Origin: Marinimicrobium sp038419845
GTDB taxonomy: Bacteria; Pseudomonadota; Gammaproteobacteria; Pseudomonadales; Cellvibrionaceae
DNA length: 64,000 bases
Assembly (NCBI RefSeq): GCF_038419845.1
Contig: NZ_JBCAQT010000010.1
Coordinates: forward strand, 120,833-184,832
Direction: 5' to 3'
Positions 28,245-37,600 of this stretch are shown piece by piece. Position numbers and translations under genes: made by a program. The notes below the pieces were generated by a model. It was given only the letters and a program-made list of their open reading frames with translations. It was not told the DNA's origin and did no database searches. Numbering within the stretch: position 1 is the first letter of the stretch; each line of letters begins with the position of its first letter.

Positions 28245-29621
28245 TCAGTCGATCTGAAGGGTGGTGAAGGCGGGCTGACCCTGGCGCAGGAAACGCACGG
28301 CGACCGGCTCGCCTTTGGGCATATCGGCCACAAGCTCTCTATAGCGCTCGACCGAGTCCACCGTGTCGTACCCCAGTTGGGTGATCACATCGCCGGGGCG
28401 CAGGCCGGCCCGAGCGGCGGCGCTGTCCCGGGAGACATCGCTGACCAGCACTCCGGCCTCGTCCGCCCCTTCGGGCACCGGCTCGACCTTCAGGCCCAGC
28501 GGATCACCCGGGCCACCCGGGTCCCTGGAGGGCGTCGCCTGTGCCTGCTCCACAGGCAGAGTGCCGATTTCCACGTCGAGCGTTCGGCGCTCACCCCGGC
28601 GCATCACCTCAACCGGCACCTCGGTGCCCGGCGTGACACGCCCGACCAGGGGCGGCAGATCGCCGGACTGTTCCACTGCCTGCCCGTCAAAGGTGAGAAT
28701 GATATCCCCCACCCGCAAGTCGGATTGGGCCGCCGGCCCCTCGGGATCCATTTGCGAAATCAGCGCGCCCACAGATTTTTTCAGGCCAAAGGAGCGCGCC
28801 AGATCGCGATTGACCTCCTGGATGACAACGCCCAGCCAGCCGCGCTCAACCCGGCCCTTGTCCCGCAGCTGGGCAACCACTTCCTGGGCGAGGCCCGCCG
28901 GAATGGCGAAAGACAGACCGATGGAGCCGCCCGAGCGGGTATAAATCTGCGAGTTGATGCCGACAACCTCGCCGTCGAGGTTGAACAGTGGGCCACCGGA
29001 GTGGCCGGGGTTGATGGCCACGTCGGTCTGAATGAAGGGCACATAGTTGCTTTCGCCCGCACCGGGGATGCTGCGCCCGATGGCGCTGACAATCCCGGCA
29101 CTGACCGAATAATCGAGCCCGAACGGCGAGCCAATGGCCAGCACCCACTCACCCACCTTGACGCTGTCGGACTCGGCAAATTCCAGGTGCGGCAGCCGTT
29201 TTGCGTCGATTTTGAGCAGCGCGAGATCCGAGCGGGGGTCGGTCCCCACCACATCGGCGCTGAATTCGCGCCGATCAATGAGTCGGACCCGAATCTCATC
29301 GGCGTTTTCAACCACATGGTTGTTGGTCAGGATATAACCGTCGTCCGAGATCAGAAAGCCCGATCCCATCGACTGGAAGTCCCGTTCCGGCCGGGAGCGA
29401 CGCTCAAAGAACTCCCGGAACATTTCGGGAATTTCCTCGCCCTGATGGAAGGATTGGCTCTGATCAATGCGTCCTTCGGTTTCAATTTTGACGACGGCGG
29501 GCGATTGCTCTTCCACCAGTTCGGTAAAGTCCGGCAGGTTGCGCGCCTGGGCGGCGGAGGTCGCCAGAAAACAACAGAGGCCGAACCAGTACAACAGGTG
29601 TTTATAACCAAACGTGGGCAT
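28245..29621 (-). CDS. mucD: periplasmic Do-type serine protease (DegP/MucD family)
   Basis: A periplasmic chaperone-protease that degrades misfolded envelope proteins. The 458 residues comprise a signal peptide (cleavage probably after AAQA near residue 26), a trypsin-like domain with the triad His in LTNNHVVENADE, Asp in SDLALLKID and Ser in NPGHSGGPLF, and two PDZ domains (about 265-355 and 370-455). GHSGGP replaces the more common GNSGGP but keeps the nucleophile. In Pseudomonas mucD ends the algU-mucA-mucB-mucC cluster and precedes lepA; here only mucD-lepA is kept, so the MucD name is by synteny. Confidence 0.9.
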   Translation of the reverse strand: MPTFGYKHLLYWFGLCCFLATSAAQARNLPDFTELVEEQSPAVVKIETEGRIDQSQSFHQGEEIPEMFREFFERRSRPERDFQSMGSGFLISDDGYILTNNHVVENADEIRVRLIDRREFSADVVGTDPRSDLALLKIDAKRLPHLEFAESDSVKVGEWVLAIGSPFGLDYSVSAGIVSAIGRSIPGAGESNYVPFIQTDVAINPGHSGGPLFNLDGEVVGINSQIYTRSGGSIGLSFAIPAGLAQEVVAQLRDKGRVERGWLGVVIQEVNRDLARSFGLKKSVGALISQMDPEGPAAQSDLRVGDIILTFDGQAVEQSGDLPPLVGRVTPGTEVPVEVMRRGERRTLDVEIGTLPVEQAQATPSRDPGGPGDPLGLKVEPVPEGADEAGVLVSDVSRDSAAARAGLRPGDVITQLGYDTVDSVERYRELVADMPKGEPVAVRFLRQGQPAFTTLQID

Positions 29622-29826
29622 GCTCTCTCCTCATTGAAAGATGTCAAACACTACCATAGGCGGCGGGTCCGCCAGCATCCGAGTCAGCGCACGGATACTC
29701 GATGTGAGCTAATTTGGACTGATCCCGCCGCAATAAATTCCATGATTTAAGCGACTGATACGTCTGAATTGAGGACACTGAAGGGAGAAATCAATACCGA
29801 TCAGCGGTTCGGGGCGGGAGTCGCCC

Positions 29827-30741
29827 CTAGCGGGAGGATAGACGGTCGTCGGGACGTTCCAGACGGATGGTCACCCGGCGGTTTTCCGAGCGCCCTTCGG
29901 GCTCGCGGTTGGAGGCGACCGGGTAGCGCTCGCCGTGCCAACGAACGGTGATTTTGTCTCGGGGCACACCCCGATCGACCAGATACTGGGCCACCCTTTC
30001 GGCCCGCTCCCGCGACAGCTCAAGGTTGTCGGCCCGCAGACCGGAGCCATCGGTATGGCCGTCGATGTAGAAGGCGCTGATGCGCTCATCGGCATTGGCG
30101 TAAAGCGCCACCTGATCCAGCTTTTCCTGCTCCTCTCGAGGCAGTTCTTCTCCGCCCTGGGGAAAGTAGAGCGCCGTGCGGGAAACCTGATCGAAATTCA
30201 CGGGCAGAAGATCCACCAGGCACTCGTGAAACCCATCGATACCGGGGCGGAAGCCGATGGGCTCCAGCACCACCTCTACCGGTTGTTCGCTGCCGTGCCA
30301 GGGCTCGCGGGTGAATACCAGCCGCATGCCCTCACCCAGCTCGGCGGCCAGCCGCTGGGATTGCTGCCAGCTGAGATTCAACGCGGTCGACTCCTCCGAC
30401 ACTTCAAAGGTACCCAGAGGGCGCGGCAGTGCATTTTCACGCCAAAGGGGATGCTCGGCGCGCAGCCGTGCCTCCCCGCCGGCGAGGTGGCGATTATCCT
30501 GCTGCAGATAGAAACGCTGCTCCTCGCCGGCCCGACGGGAGAAGATGGCCGCGCCAAAACGCGGGATCTCGTGCGACAGGCGACATTCAAACACGGACGA
30601 TGACAGGCGCCACTGGGCTTCGGCCATGGGGCCGGCAAAGGTCTCGGCCCGCACCGCACTGAAGGCCAGGCTCAGGGCCAACAGCAACAGCACCATTACC
30701 CCGCGGCCGCCCGAAAACGGCTCCCGTTGGCTCTTTATCAT
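29827..30741 (-). CDS. motY: MotY-like OmpA-family flagellar motor protein
   Basis: A secreted periplasmic protein. After a signal peptide (ending near SAVRAETF), an N-terminal domain of about 150 residues resembles MotY of the Na+-driven flagellar T-ring, and the C-terminal OmpA-like peptidoglycan-binding domain has the FYIDGHTDGSGLRADNLELS signature and NRRVTIRLE end. The frame is open from 30837; the ATG at 30741, with an AGAGAA site, starts just before the signal peptide and gives 304 residues. The motY-pyrC-rnt order is the same as in Pseudomonas aeruginosa, which supports MotY over a generic OmpA protein. Confidence 0.85.
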   Translation of the reverse strand: MIKSQREPFSGGRGVMVLLLLALSLAFSAVRAETFAGPMAEAQWRLSSSVFECRLSHEIPRFGAAIFSRRAGEEQRFYLQQDNRHLAGGEARLRAEHPLWRENALPRPLGTFEVSEESTALNLSWQQSQRLAAELGEGMRLVFTREPWHGSEQPVEVVLEPIGFRPGIDGFHECLVDLLPVNFDQVSRTALYFPQGGEELPREEQEKLDQVALYANADERISAFYIDGHTDGSGLRADNLELSRERAERVAQYLVDRGVPRDKITVRWHGERYPVASNREPEGRSENRRVTIRLERPDDRLSSR

Positions 30742-30877
30742 CGCATTCTCTACCCCGAACGGCTCACATTGGACTTGACTCAACATAGGGGTTGTCGGCT
30801 CAGAGCGGCTGCGCTTTAGCGGCAATTTTGGTAGCATGCGCGCTCATCAGACGATCAGCCGAGGCCATTGCGAGCAC

Positions 30878-31921
30878 ATGTCCCAGGAAATTACCCTCAC
30901 CCGCCCCGACGATTGGCACCTGCATCTGCGCGATGGCGATGCCCTGGAGCGCACCGTGGCCGACGCGGCGCACCAGTTTCAACGCGCCATCATCATGCCC
31001 AACCTGGTGCCCCCGGTGACCACTGCCGACATGGCCCGGGACTACCGGGAACGGATTCTGGCTGCCCGTCCCGCCGGCAGCCATTTCGAGCCGCTGATGG
31101 TGCTCTACCTGACAGATCAGACAACGCCCGAGGATATCCGCCGCGCAAAAGCCGCCGGTGTGGTGGCGGCCAAGCTCTACCCCGCCGGCGCCACCACCAA
31201 CTCCGCCTCCGGTGTGACCGACATTAACGGGCTCTACCCGGTGCTGGAAGCCCTGCAGAAAGAAGGCATGCGCTTTCTGGCGCACGGGGAAGTGACCGAT
31301 TCGGACATCGACATCTTCGATCGCGAGCGGGTCTTCCTGGAACGCACCTTCGCGCGCCTGGTCGCCGATTTCCCCGAACTGCATACGGTGCTGGAGCACA
31401 TCACCACGAAGGATTCAGTGGACTTTGTCGAGGCCGCCGGTCCGCGGGTGGGCGCGACCATTACCGCCCATCACCTGCTGTACAACCGCAACCACATGCT
31501 GGTGGGCGGCATTCGTCCGCACTATTACTGCCTGCCGATCCTCAAGCGCAACCGCCACCAGGAGGCACTGGTCAAGGCCGCCACCAGCGGCAATCCCAAG
31601 TTCTTCCTGGGCACCGACTCGGCGCCTCACGCCCGCGCCAAAAAAGAGGCCAGCTGTGGCTGCGCCGGCTGTTACACCGCCTATTCGGCCCTGGAACTCT
31701 ACGCTGAAGTGTTTGAGCGCGCGGGGGCGCTGGACAAGCTCGAAGCGTTCGCCAGCCATTTCGGGCCGGACTTTTATCAGCTGCCGCGCAACACGGACAC
31801 CATCACCCTGATCAGGCACCCCTGGACGCTCCCGACCGAGCTGCCCATGGGTGACACCACCCTGACTCCTCTCAATGCCGGCGAGACTCTGAACTGGCAA
31901 CTGAAAACCACCAACGCATAG
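30878..31921 (+). CDS. pyrC: dihydroorotase
   Basis: PyrC cyclises carbamoyl-aspartate to dihydroorotate in pyrimidine synthesis. The 347-residue (class II) enzyme shows the metal-binding DDWHLHLRDG near its start, the lysine that becomes carbamylated in AAKLYPAGATTNS, His ligands in LAHGEVTDSDIDIFDRE and TAHHLLYNRN, and the catalytic Asp in LGTDSAPHARAKKE. The frame extends to 30836, but the ATG at 30878 matches the family N-terminus. Eight bases separate it from rnt. It is divergent from motY. Confidence 0.97.
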   Translation: MSQEITLTRPDDWHLHLRDGDALERTVADAAHQFQRAIIMPNLVPPVTTADMARDYRERILAARPAGSHFEPLMVLYLTDQTTPEDIRRAKAAGVVAAKLYPAGATTNSASGVTDINGLYPVLEALQKEGMRFLAHGEVTDSDIDIFDRERVFLERTFARLVADFPELHTVLEHITTKDSVDFVEAAGPRVGATITAHHLLYNRNHMLVGGIRPHYYCLPILKRNRHQEALVKAATSGNPKFFLGTDSAPHARAKKEASCGCAGCYTAYSALELYAEVFERAGALDKLEAFASHFGPDFYQLPRNTDTITLIRHPWTLPTELPMGDTTLTPLNAGETLNWQLKTTNA

Positions 31922-31929
31922 AGGTATCT

Positions 31930-32595
31930 GTGAATCAACCCGAGGCAGCAAAAGACCCGGCATCCCCGATGGCCAGCCGTTTTCGCGGCTATCTGCCCGT
32001 GGTGGTGGATGTGGAAACCGGCGGGTTCAATTGTGCCACCGATGCCCTGCTGGAAATTGCAGCGGTGACCCTGACCATGGATGAGTACGGCATTCTGACG
32101 CCCGACCGGACGCTGGATTTTACCGTGGAGCCTTTTGAGGGCGCCAATATCGAACAATCGGCACTGGATTTCACCGGGATCGACCCCGACAGCCCCGACC
32201 GGCCGGCGGAGCCGGAAATGATGGTGATGCCCGACCTGCTCAAAGCCGTGCGCCAGGCGGTCAAGGCAGCCGGCTGCACCCGGGCGGTGATGGTGGCCCA
32301 CAACGCTCATTTTGATCTGGGGTTTGTCAACGCGGCTGTCGCCCGTTGCAACATCAAACGCAATCCCTTCCATCCCTTTTCCTGCTTTGACACGGCCACT
32401 CTCGCCGGGCTGGCCTGTGGCCAGACGGTGCTGGCCAAGGCCTGTCGCACGGCCGGCATCGACTTCAGCAACAGCGCCGCCCACAGCGCCGCCTACGACG
32501 CGGAAAAAACCGCCGAGCTGTTCTGCTACATCGTCAATCAGTGGAAATCACTGGGGGGCTGGACGCCGCCGCTGCCGGGAGAGGCGGAGGAGTAA
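31930..32595 (+). CDS. rnt: ribonuclease T
   Basis: RNase T is a 3'-5' exonuclease of the DEDD family that trims tRNA and 5S/23S rRNA ends. The 221-residue protein has ExoI VVDVETGGFN, ExoII HNAHFDLGFVNAA, and ExoIII HSAAYDAEKTAELF with the catalytic His-Asp pair. It starts at GTG with an AGAGGT ribosome site. It follows pyrC by 8 bp, as in pseudomonads. The length is normal (E. coli 215). Confidence 0.96.
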   Translation: MNQPEAAKDPASPMASRFRGYLPVVVDVETGGFNCATDALLEIAAVTLTMDEYGILTPDRTLDFTVEPFEGANIEQSALDFTGIDPDSPDRPAEPEMMVMPDLLKAVRQAVKAAGCTRAVMVAHNAHFDLGFVNAAVARCNIKRNPFHPFSCFDTATLAGLACGQTVLAKACRTAGIDFSNSAAHSAAYDAEKTAELFCYIVNQWKSLGGWTPPLPGEAEE

Positions 32596-32636
32596 CCCGC
32601 GCCACGACCCGTGTGGAGTCCTACTCCTCCCAATCA

Positions 32637-32730
32637 GCGCCGGCGGCTTCTTCTAGATGAAGAGAACCTGCGGCTTCTTCTCAATCAACGCGCCTGCGGC
32701 CTCTTCTCAATCAAGAGCGCCGGCGGCGTT
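32637..32730. repeat. imperfect 27-bp tandem repeat, about 3.5 copies
   Basis: Units of the form CAATCA, then GCGCCGGCGGCTTCTTCT with variations, begin near 32641, 32668, 32694 and 32721. Spacing is 26-27 bp. The array lies downstream of rnt and extends into the last codons of the 43-codon minus-strand gene that ends at 32711. Confidence 0.75.
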
Positions 32731-32842
32731 CGGCGTACTCGGGCGGCCGATCGCGCCGCTCGGCTTCCTTCTTCTTGCGCGACTCGTGGCTCGCCTTGAC
32801 CCACTCGTCTGTCCGTCGTTGCCATTCTCGATCATTGGGCAT
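32711..32842 (-). CDS. 43-residue basic protein, uncharacterised
   Basis: A short frame with an excellent ribosome site (AGGAGA, six bases before the ATG). The product starts MPNDREWQRRTDEWVKASHE and continues with Lys/Arg/Glu-rich sequence, probably one long helix; about half of its residues are charged. There is no membrane segment or cysteine. Its last codons run into the 27-bp tandem repeat, so the C-terminus may have been extended or cut by repeat change. I do not recognise a family. The ribosome site and charged composition argue for a real gene; the rest of the 520 bp between rnt and the usp gene holds only the repeat and the usp promoter. Confidence 0.6.
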   Translation of the reverse strand: MPNDREWQRRTDEWVKASHESRKKKEAERRDRPPEYAERRRRS

Positions 32843-33113
32843 GATTGTCTCCTGCGACTGCCGGTTGTACTCGGGTTGCGATCAGCCTTGGCTGGTCTAA
32901 CCCACTCATCATAAAGTAAATCGGGCCACTACCCCAGGTTTCAAGGCCGCCGGTCGCCACATACCTGCCCTGGCGCCAATGGTATCGCTTCAGTGAGCCG
33001 GGTGGATCCGCGCGATCACCGCCGGTAAATTTCCACTGTAAAAAAAATTCGCTGGTTGCTATGCTACAACATTAATAACAATATACCCGATTTGGACCAC
33101 AGCAGGAGCCAAT

Positions 33114-33935
33114 ATGACGACCGAACAGCCCAAACTCTTTGTCGTAGTCGACCCGAACGACGAACAACATGTTGCCCTGGAGCGCGCGGCCATTACCGCC
33201 AAGCTGCAGGACATCAAACCCTATGTCTACGTTTTTGTCGCCGTCGATGGCGATGCGGTAGACACCCGGGCCAGCAACGACAAACTGTTTCGCGACCAGC
33301 GCTGGTTCGATGAGGCCATCAAAAAGCCCCTGGAAGACGCCGGTATCGAATACCTGATTGAAGTGACCTGGTCGAGCGAGTGGCAGGCCTCCATCATGCA
33401 GTCTGCCAAACGTTTTGGCGCCGACCTGATCTACCTGCCGGTCCACGCCAAAGTCAACTACACCCGCTTCACCTTCACCGAATCCAAGTGGGAACTGCTC
33501 AAGGGAGCACACTGCCCCGTGGTTCTGATCCGTCCGGGCGCCAAACCCCAGCGCAAGGTGATTCTGGCCGCGGTGAACTTCCAGGCCTCACGCGATGTGC
33601 AGAAAGAGTTGAACAAGCTCATTCTGGAACAGGGACGCCACTATGCCGAACTCTACAACGCGGAATTCCACGTCGTGAACGGTTATCTGGACTCGATGAG
33701 CTATCCCGACCGGGGCCGGCTGGTGCGCGAAACCGGCCTGGACCAGGATCGCATCCACGTTCGCAACGGGTACACTTCGGATGTGGTGGCAGAAGTGGCC
33801 ACCGATATCAACGCCGACCTGGTGGTGATGGGTACTCTGGGCCAGAACGGCATGGCGACCTCTCGCCGCGGCAACACCGCCGAGCGCCTGATCGCCGCTC
33901 TGGACGACGATGTGATGGTCATCAACCACGAGTAA
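33114..33935 (+). CDS. tandem universal stress protein (UspE-like)
   Basis: The 273-residue protein has two Usp domains (about 1-140 and 145-273). The second ends with the ATP-loop-like GTLGQNGMATSRRGNTAERL and VMVINHE. Such double Usp proteins are induced by growth arrest and stress in enterics and pseudomonads. The AGGAG ribosome site is clear. The promoter region upstream (33040-33100) is AT-rich with a TATGCT-like -10. A hairpin terminator follows. It is similar in layout to UspE but short (UspE is about 316), so no symbol is given. Confidence 0.88.
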   Translation: MTTEQPKLFVVVDPNDEQHVALERAAITAKLQDIKPYVYVFVAVDGDAVDTRASNDKLFRDQRWFDEAIKKPLEDAGIEYLIEVTWSSEWQASIMQSAKRFGADLIYLPVHAKVNYTRFTFTESKWELLKGAHCPVVLIRPGAKPQRKVILAAVNFQASRDVQKELNKLILEQGRHYAELYNAEFHVVNGYLDSMSYPDRGRLVRETGLDQDRIHVRNGYTSDVVAEVATDINADLVVMGTLGQNGMATSRRGNTAERLIAALDDDVMVINHE

Positions 33936-33950
33936 AAAGCCACTCGCTTG

Positions 33951-33971
33951 GGGCAACCCTCAGGGTTGCCC
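33951..33971. terminator. convergent hairpin overlapping a stop codon
   Basis: GGGCAACCC and GGGTTGCCC form a perfect 9-bp stem whose 3-nt loop (TCA, 33960-33962) is the stop codon of the minus-strand lipoprotein gene. A pyrimidine-rich stretch (TTCCTCTCT) follows on the plus strand. It probably ends the usp transcript. Confidence 0.7.
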
Positions 33972-34625
33972 TTCCTCTCTCAGCGCATTCAACTCCGTTT
34001 CAAACCACACCGCCCAGCGGCTGAAAGCCCGACTCACCTGCATGGCGGTCAGTGGGCTCGCGCGCTCATTGAGGGTGCGATCGACGGGCTGGCGGCTGGT
34101 CATGGTCGCCACCAGTCGGCCGGTCACAGAGTCATACAGCTCCCAGTTGATCAGCATCACAATGTTGCCCCGCGCGGCCTGGCCAGGCTCATCCCCGCCC
34201 GACTGAACGCCCTGATGCAGGCTGGCCAGCACCTCCAGGACTGACTCCCCCGGATCGACACTCAACTGGAAATCACCACGCTGGGTCACATAGTGAACCA
34301 TGGCCTGGGTGTACTGTTCGGTCATGAAGGCCCGGTCATTGCGATTGAGGTCCTGCAACGGCAGCGCCCGCCCCGCCGGCCGCCACTGGGCCAGATCCAG
34401 CTCGGTCAGGATGATCGAGTCGTACCGGCTGAAGTCCGTGCCCGGCACCACGAACACCCCATCAAGGGCCGGATCCGCCAGCAGGGTCTCCTCAAAACTC
34501 GGCGCCTGGGTCTCCGGCTGGTCCTCCGACTGCGCCTCGGCCCGCGCCTCTTGTTCCCGCTCGTCCAAGCTGACGCAGCCGTGTAGCAGCAGTGCGATTA
34601 CGATCCCGACGGTCAGTCGTCTCAT
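33960..34625 (-). CDS. DUF3313-like lipoprotein, function unknown
   Basis: A 221-residue predicted lipoprotein: the signal MRRLTVGIVIALLLHGC places the lipobox Cys at 17, followed by an acidic, Glu/Gln-rich linker (residues about 20-45). The folded part contains SRYDSIILTELDLAQWRPAG and NIVMLINWELYDSVTGRLVATM, which resembles DUF3313-type outer-membrane lipoproteins. The frame extends to 34691, but the ATG at 34625 starts exactly at the signal peptide. It lies 13 bp after the purL stop, so it may be co-transcribed with purL. Function is not known. Confidence 0.72.
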   Translation of the reverse strand: MRRLTVGIVIALLLHGCVSLDEREQEARAEAQSEDQPETQAPSFEETLLADPALDGVFVVPGTDFSRYDSIILTELDLAQWRPAGRALPLQDLNRNDRAFMTEQYTQAMVHYVTQRGDFQLSVDPGESVLEVLASLHQGVQSGGDEPGQAARGNIVMLINWELYDSVTGRLVATMTSRQPVDRTLNERASPLTAMQVSRAFSRWAVWFETELNALREEGQP

Positions 34626-34638
34626 CAACAGGCCTCGC

Positions 34639-37600
34639 TTACTCGACAAAAACCCGCGCGTTGCGGAACAGGCGCAGCCAGGGACCATCATCTCCCCAGC
34701 TATCCGGGTGCCAGGAGTTGGTCACGGTGCGGAACACCCGCTCCGGGTGCGGCATCATGATGGTGGCCCGACCATCGCGGCTGGTCACGCCGGTCAGGCC
34801 GGCCGGTGAGCCATTGGGGTTGGCCGGGTAGCGTTCGGTAACCTGAAGATTGTTGTCCAGATACCGCAGGGCCACCAGGCCACTGGTATCGACGCTCGAT
34901 TGGGCGGCTTCGTCGGCAAACTCCGCCCGACCTTCGCCGTGTGCCACCGCGACCGGCAGGTGGGAGCCGGCCATGCCCGAGAGCAGCACCGAGGGCGACT
35001 CCTCAATCCGTACCAGACTGAAGCGGGCCTCGAATTGCTCCGAGCGGTTGCGCACAAAGTGCGGCCAGTGTTCGGTGCCGGGGATCAGCGATTTGAGGTT
35101 GGACATCATCTGACAGCCGTTGCACACACCCAGACTGAAGGTGTCATTGCGCTCGAAAAAAGCGGCAAACTGGTCCCTGGCGCGCGGATTGAACAGCACC
35201 GTTTTGGCCCAGCCCTCGCCGGCACCCAGCACGTCGCCATAAGAGAAACCGCCACAGGCCACCAGACCCTTGAACTCCTCCAGGGACCGACGTCCCGAGA
35301 GAATGTCGCTCATGTGGACATCCACGGCATTGAAGCCGGCACGGTCGAAGGCGGCCGCCATTTCCACCTGGCCATTGACGCCCTGCTCGCGCAGAACCGC
35401 CACGGACGGGCGTTTGCCCGTCTGGATATAGGGCGCGGCGACATCCTGGCTCGGGTCAAAACTGAGCTCGGCGCTCAGACCCTGATCAGTGCTCAGCAGC
35501 GTTTCAAACTCCTGACGGGCACACTCGGGATTGTCGCGCAGCGCCTGCAGGCGATAGCTGGTTTCCGACCAGAGCGTCTGCAGAATCGCCCGGGACTGAT
35601 CAAAAATCAGCTCACCGCTCTGGTTGATACGCACCCAGTCGTCTTCGTTGGGCGCACCGATGACCGAGGCGGGCACACCGGCCCGCTCGAAACGCGCCAG
35701 CACCGCGTCGCGATACTCGCGCGCCACCTGAAGGACGGCGCCGGGCTCTTCGCTGAACAGAGCCGCCAACGGGTCCTCTCCCAGACCAGTGACACTCACA
35801 TCCAGACCACAGTGACCGGCGAACGCCATTTCCGTCAGGGTGGTAAACAGGCCCCCGTCGCTGCGATCGTGATAGGCCAGCAGCTGGCCCTCCGCCAGGG
35901 TGGCCTGGACGGCGTTAAAGAAGCCTTTGAGCTGATCGGCGCTGTCCAGATCCGGGGATTCCTCGCCCAGTTCGTTGTAGACCTGAGCCAGAATGGACCC
36001 GCCCAGGCGGTGCTTGCCGTTGCCCAGATCCACCAGAATCAGGTCAGTGGGGCCGCACTCGGTCTGCAGCTGGGGGGTCACCGTCTGGCGCACGTCTGTA
36101 ACCGGTGAGAAAGCGGTAATCACCAGTGACAGGGGCGCGGTGACCGCCTTGTCCTGGCCCTCTTCCTGCCAGGCGGTACGCATGGACATTGAGTCCTTGC
36201 CCACCGGAATGGTGATGCCCAGCGCCGGGCACAGCTCCATACCCACTGTCTCAACGGTACGGTAGAGCTTTTCATCCTCGCCCTTGTGGCCGGAGGCGCA
36301 CATCCAGTTGGCGGAGAGCTTGATGTCGGAGAGCTTCTCGATTCGGGTGGCGGCCAGATTGGTGATGGCCTCGGCAATGGCCAGCCGACCGGAGGCCGGT
36401 GCATCCAGCAGCGCCACCGGGGTGCGCTCGCCCATGCTCATGGCCTCGCCCTTGAAGCTGTCATAGCTGACCGTGGTCACGGCGCAGTCCGCCACTGGCA
36501 CCTGCCAGGGGCCGACCATCTGGTCGCGCGCCACCATGCCGGTCACCGAGCGGTCGCCAATGGTGATCAGAAAGCTCTTGCTGGCCACCGCCGGGTGCTT
36601 CAACACCCGCTCGGCGGCTTCGTTAATATCCAGTTCGGCGGTGCCGAAGGGCTGGGTGGTGGCCTGGTAACGCTCGGCGCTGCGGTGCATTTTCGGCGGC
36701 TTGCCGAACAGCACCGACATGGGCAGATCGACCGGGCAGGCATCAAAGTGGGTGTCATTGACCCGCAGATGCTGCTCGCTGGTGGCCTCGCCCACCACGG
36801 CATAGGGGCAGCGCTCGCGTTCACACAGCGCCTCAAAGCGGGCCAAGTCGTCCGGCTGGATCGCCAGCACATAGCGCTCCTGGGATTCGTTGCACCAGAT
36901 GGCCAGGGGGCTCATGCCGGGTTCATCGTTGGGCACATTGCGCAACTCGAAATTACCGCCGCAGCCCCCGTCCTTCACCAGCTCGGGGAAGGCGTTGGAC
37001 AGGCCGCCGGCGCCCACATCGTGGATGAACGCGATGGGGTTGTGCTCGCCCTGCTGCCAGCAGCGATCAATCACTTCCTGACAGCGACGCTCGATTTCCG
37101 GGTTCTGGCGCTGGACCGAGGCAAAATCCAGATCTTCCGTGGAACGGCCGGAATCCATGGAGGAGGCGGCACCGCCCCCCAGACCGATGAGCATGGCGGG
37201 GCCGCCCAGCACCACCAGCTTGGCGCCGGCGCTGAAGGGCGGCTTATCGACATGCTCGGACTTGATGTTGCCGTAACCGCCGGCCAGCATGATGGGCTTG
37301 TGATAACCCCGACGCTCACCGTCAAAATCGTCTTCAAAGGTGCGGAAATAGCCGTTGATATTGGGACGGCCGAATTCGTTATTGAAGGCCGCGCCCCCGA
37401 TGGGCCCCTCCAGCATGATATTCAGCGGGCTGGCGATACGCCCGGGACGGCCGTAGTCCTCTTCCCAGGGCTGCTCGAAATCGGGGATCTGCAGGTTTGA
37501 GACGGTAAAGCCCGAAAGCCCCACTTTGGGCTTGGAGCCGCGACCCACAGCGCCCTCATCGCGGATTTCGCCCCCGGCCCCGGTGCCCGCACCGGGAAAA

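Noticed and set aside
36286..37500. 404-codon plus-strand frame inside purL
   Set aside because: Shadow of PurL; Gly/His/Ala-rich with no domain.
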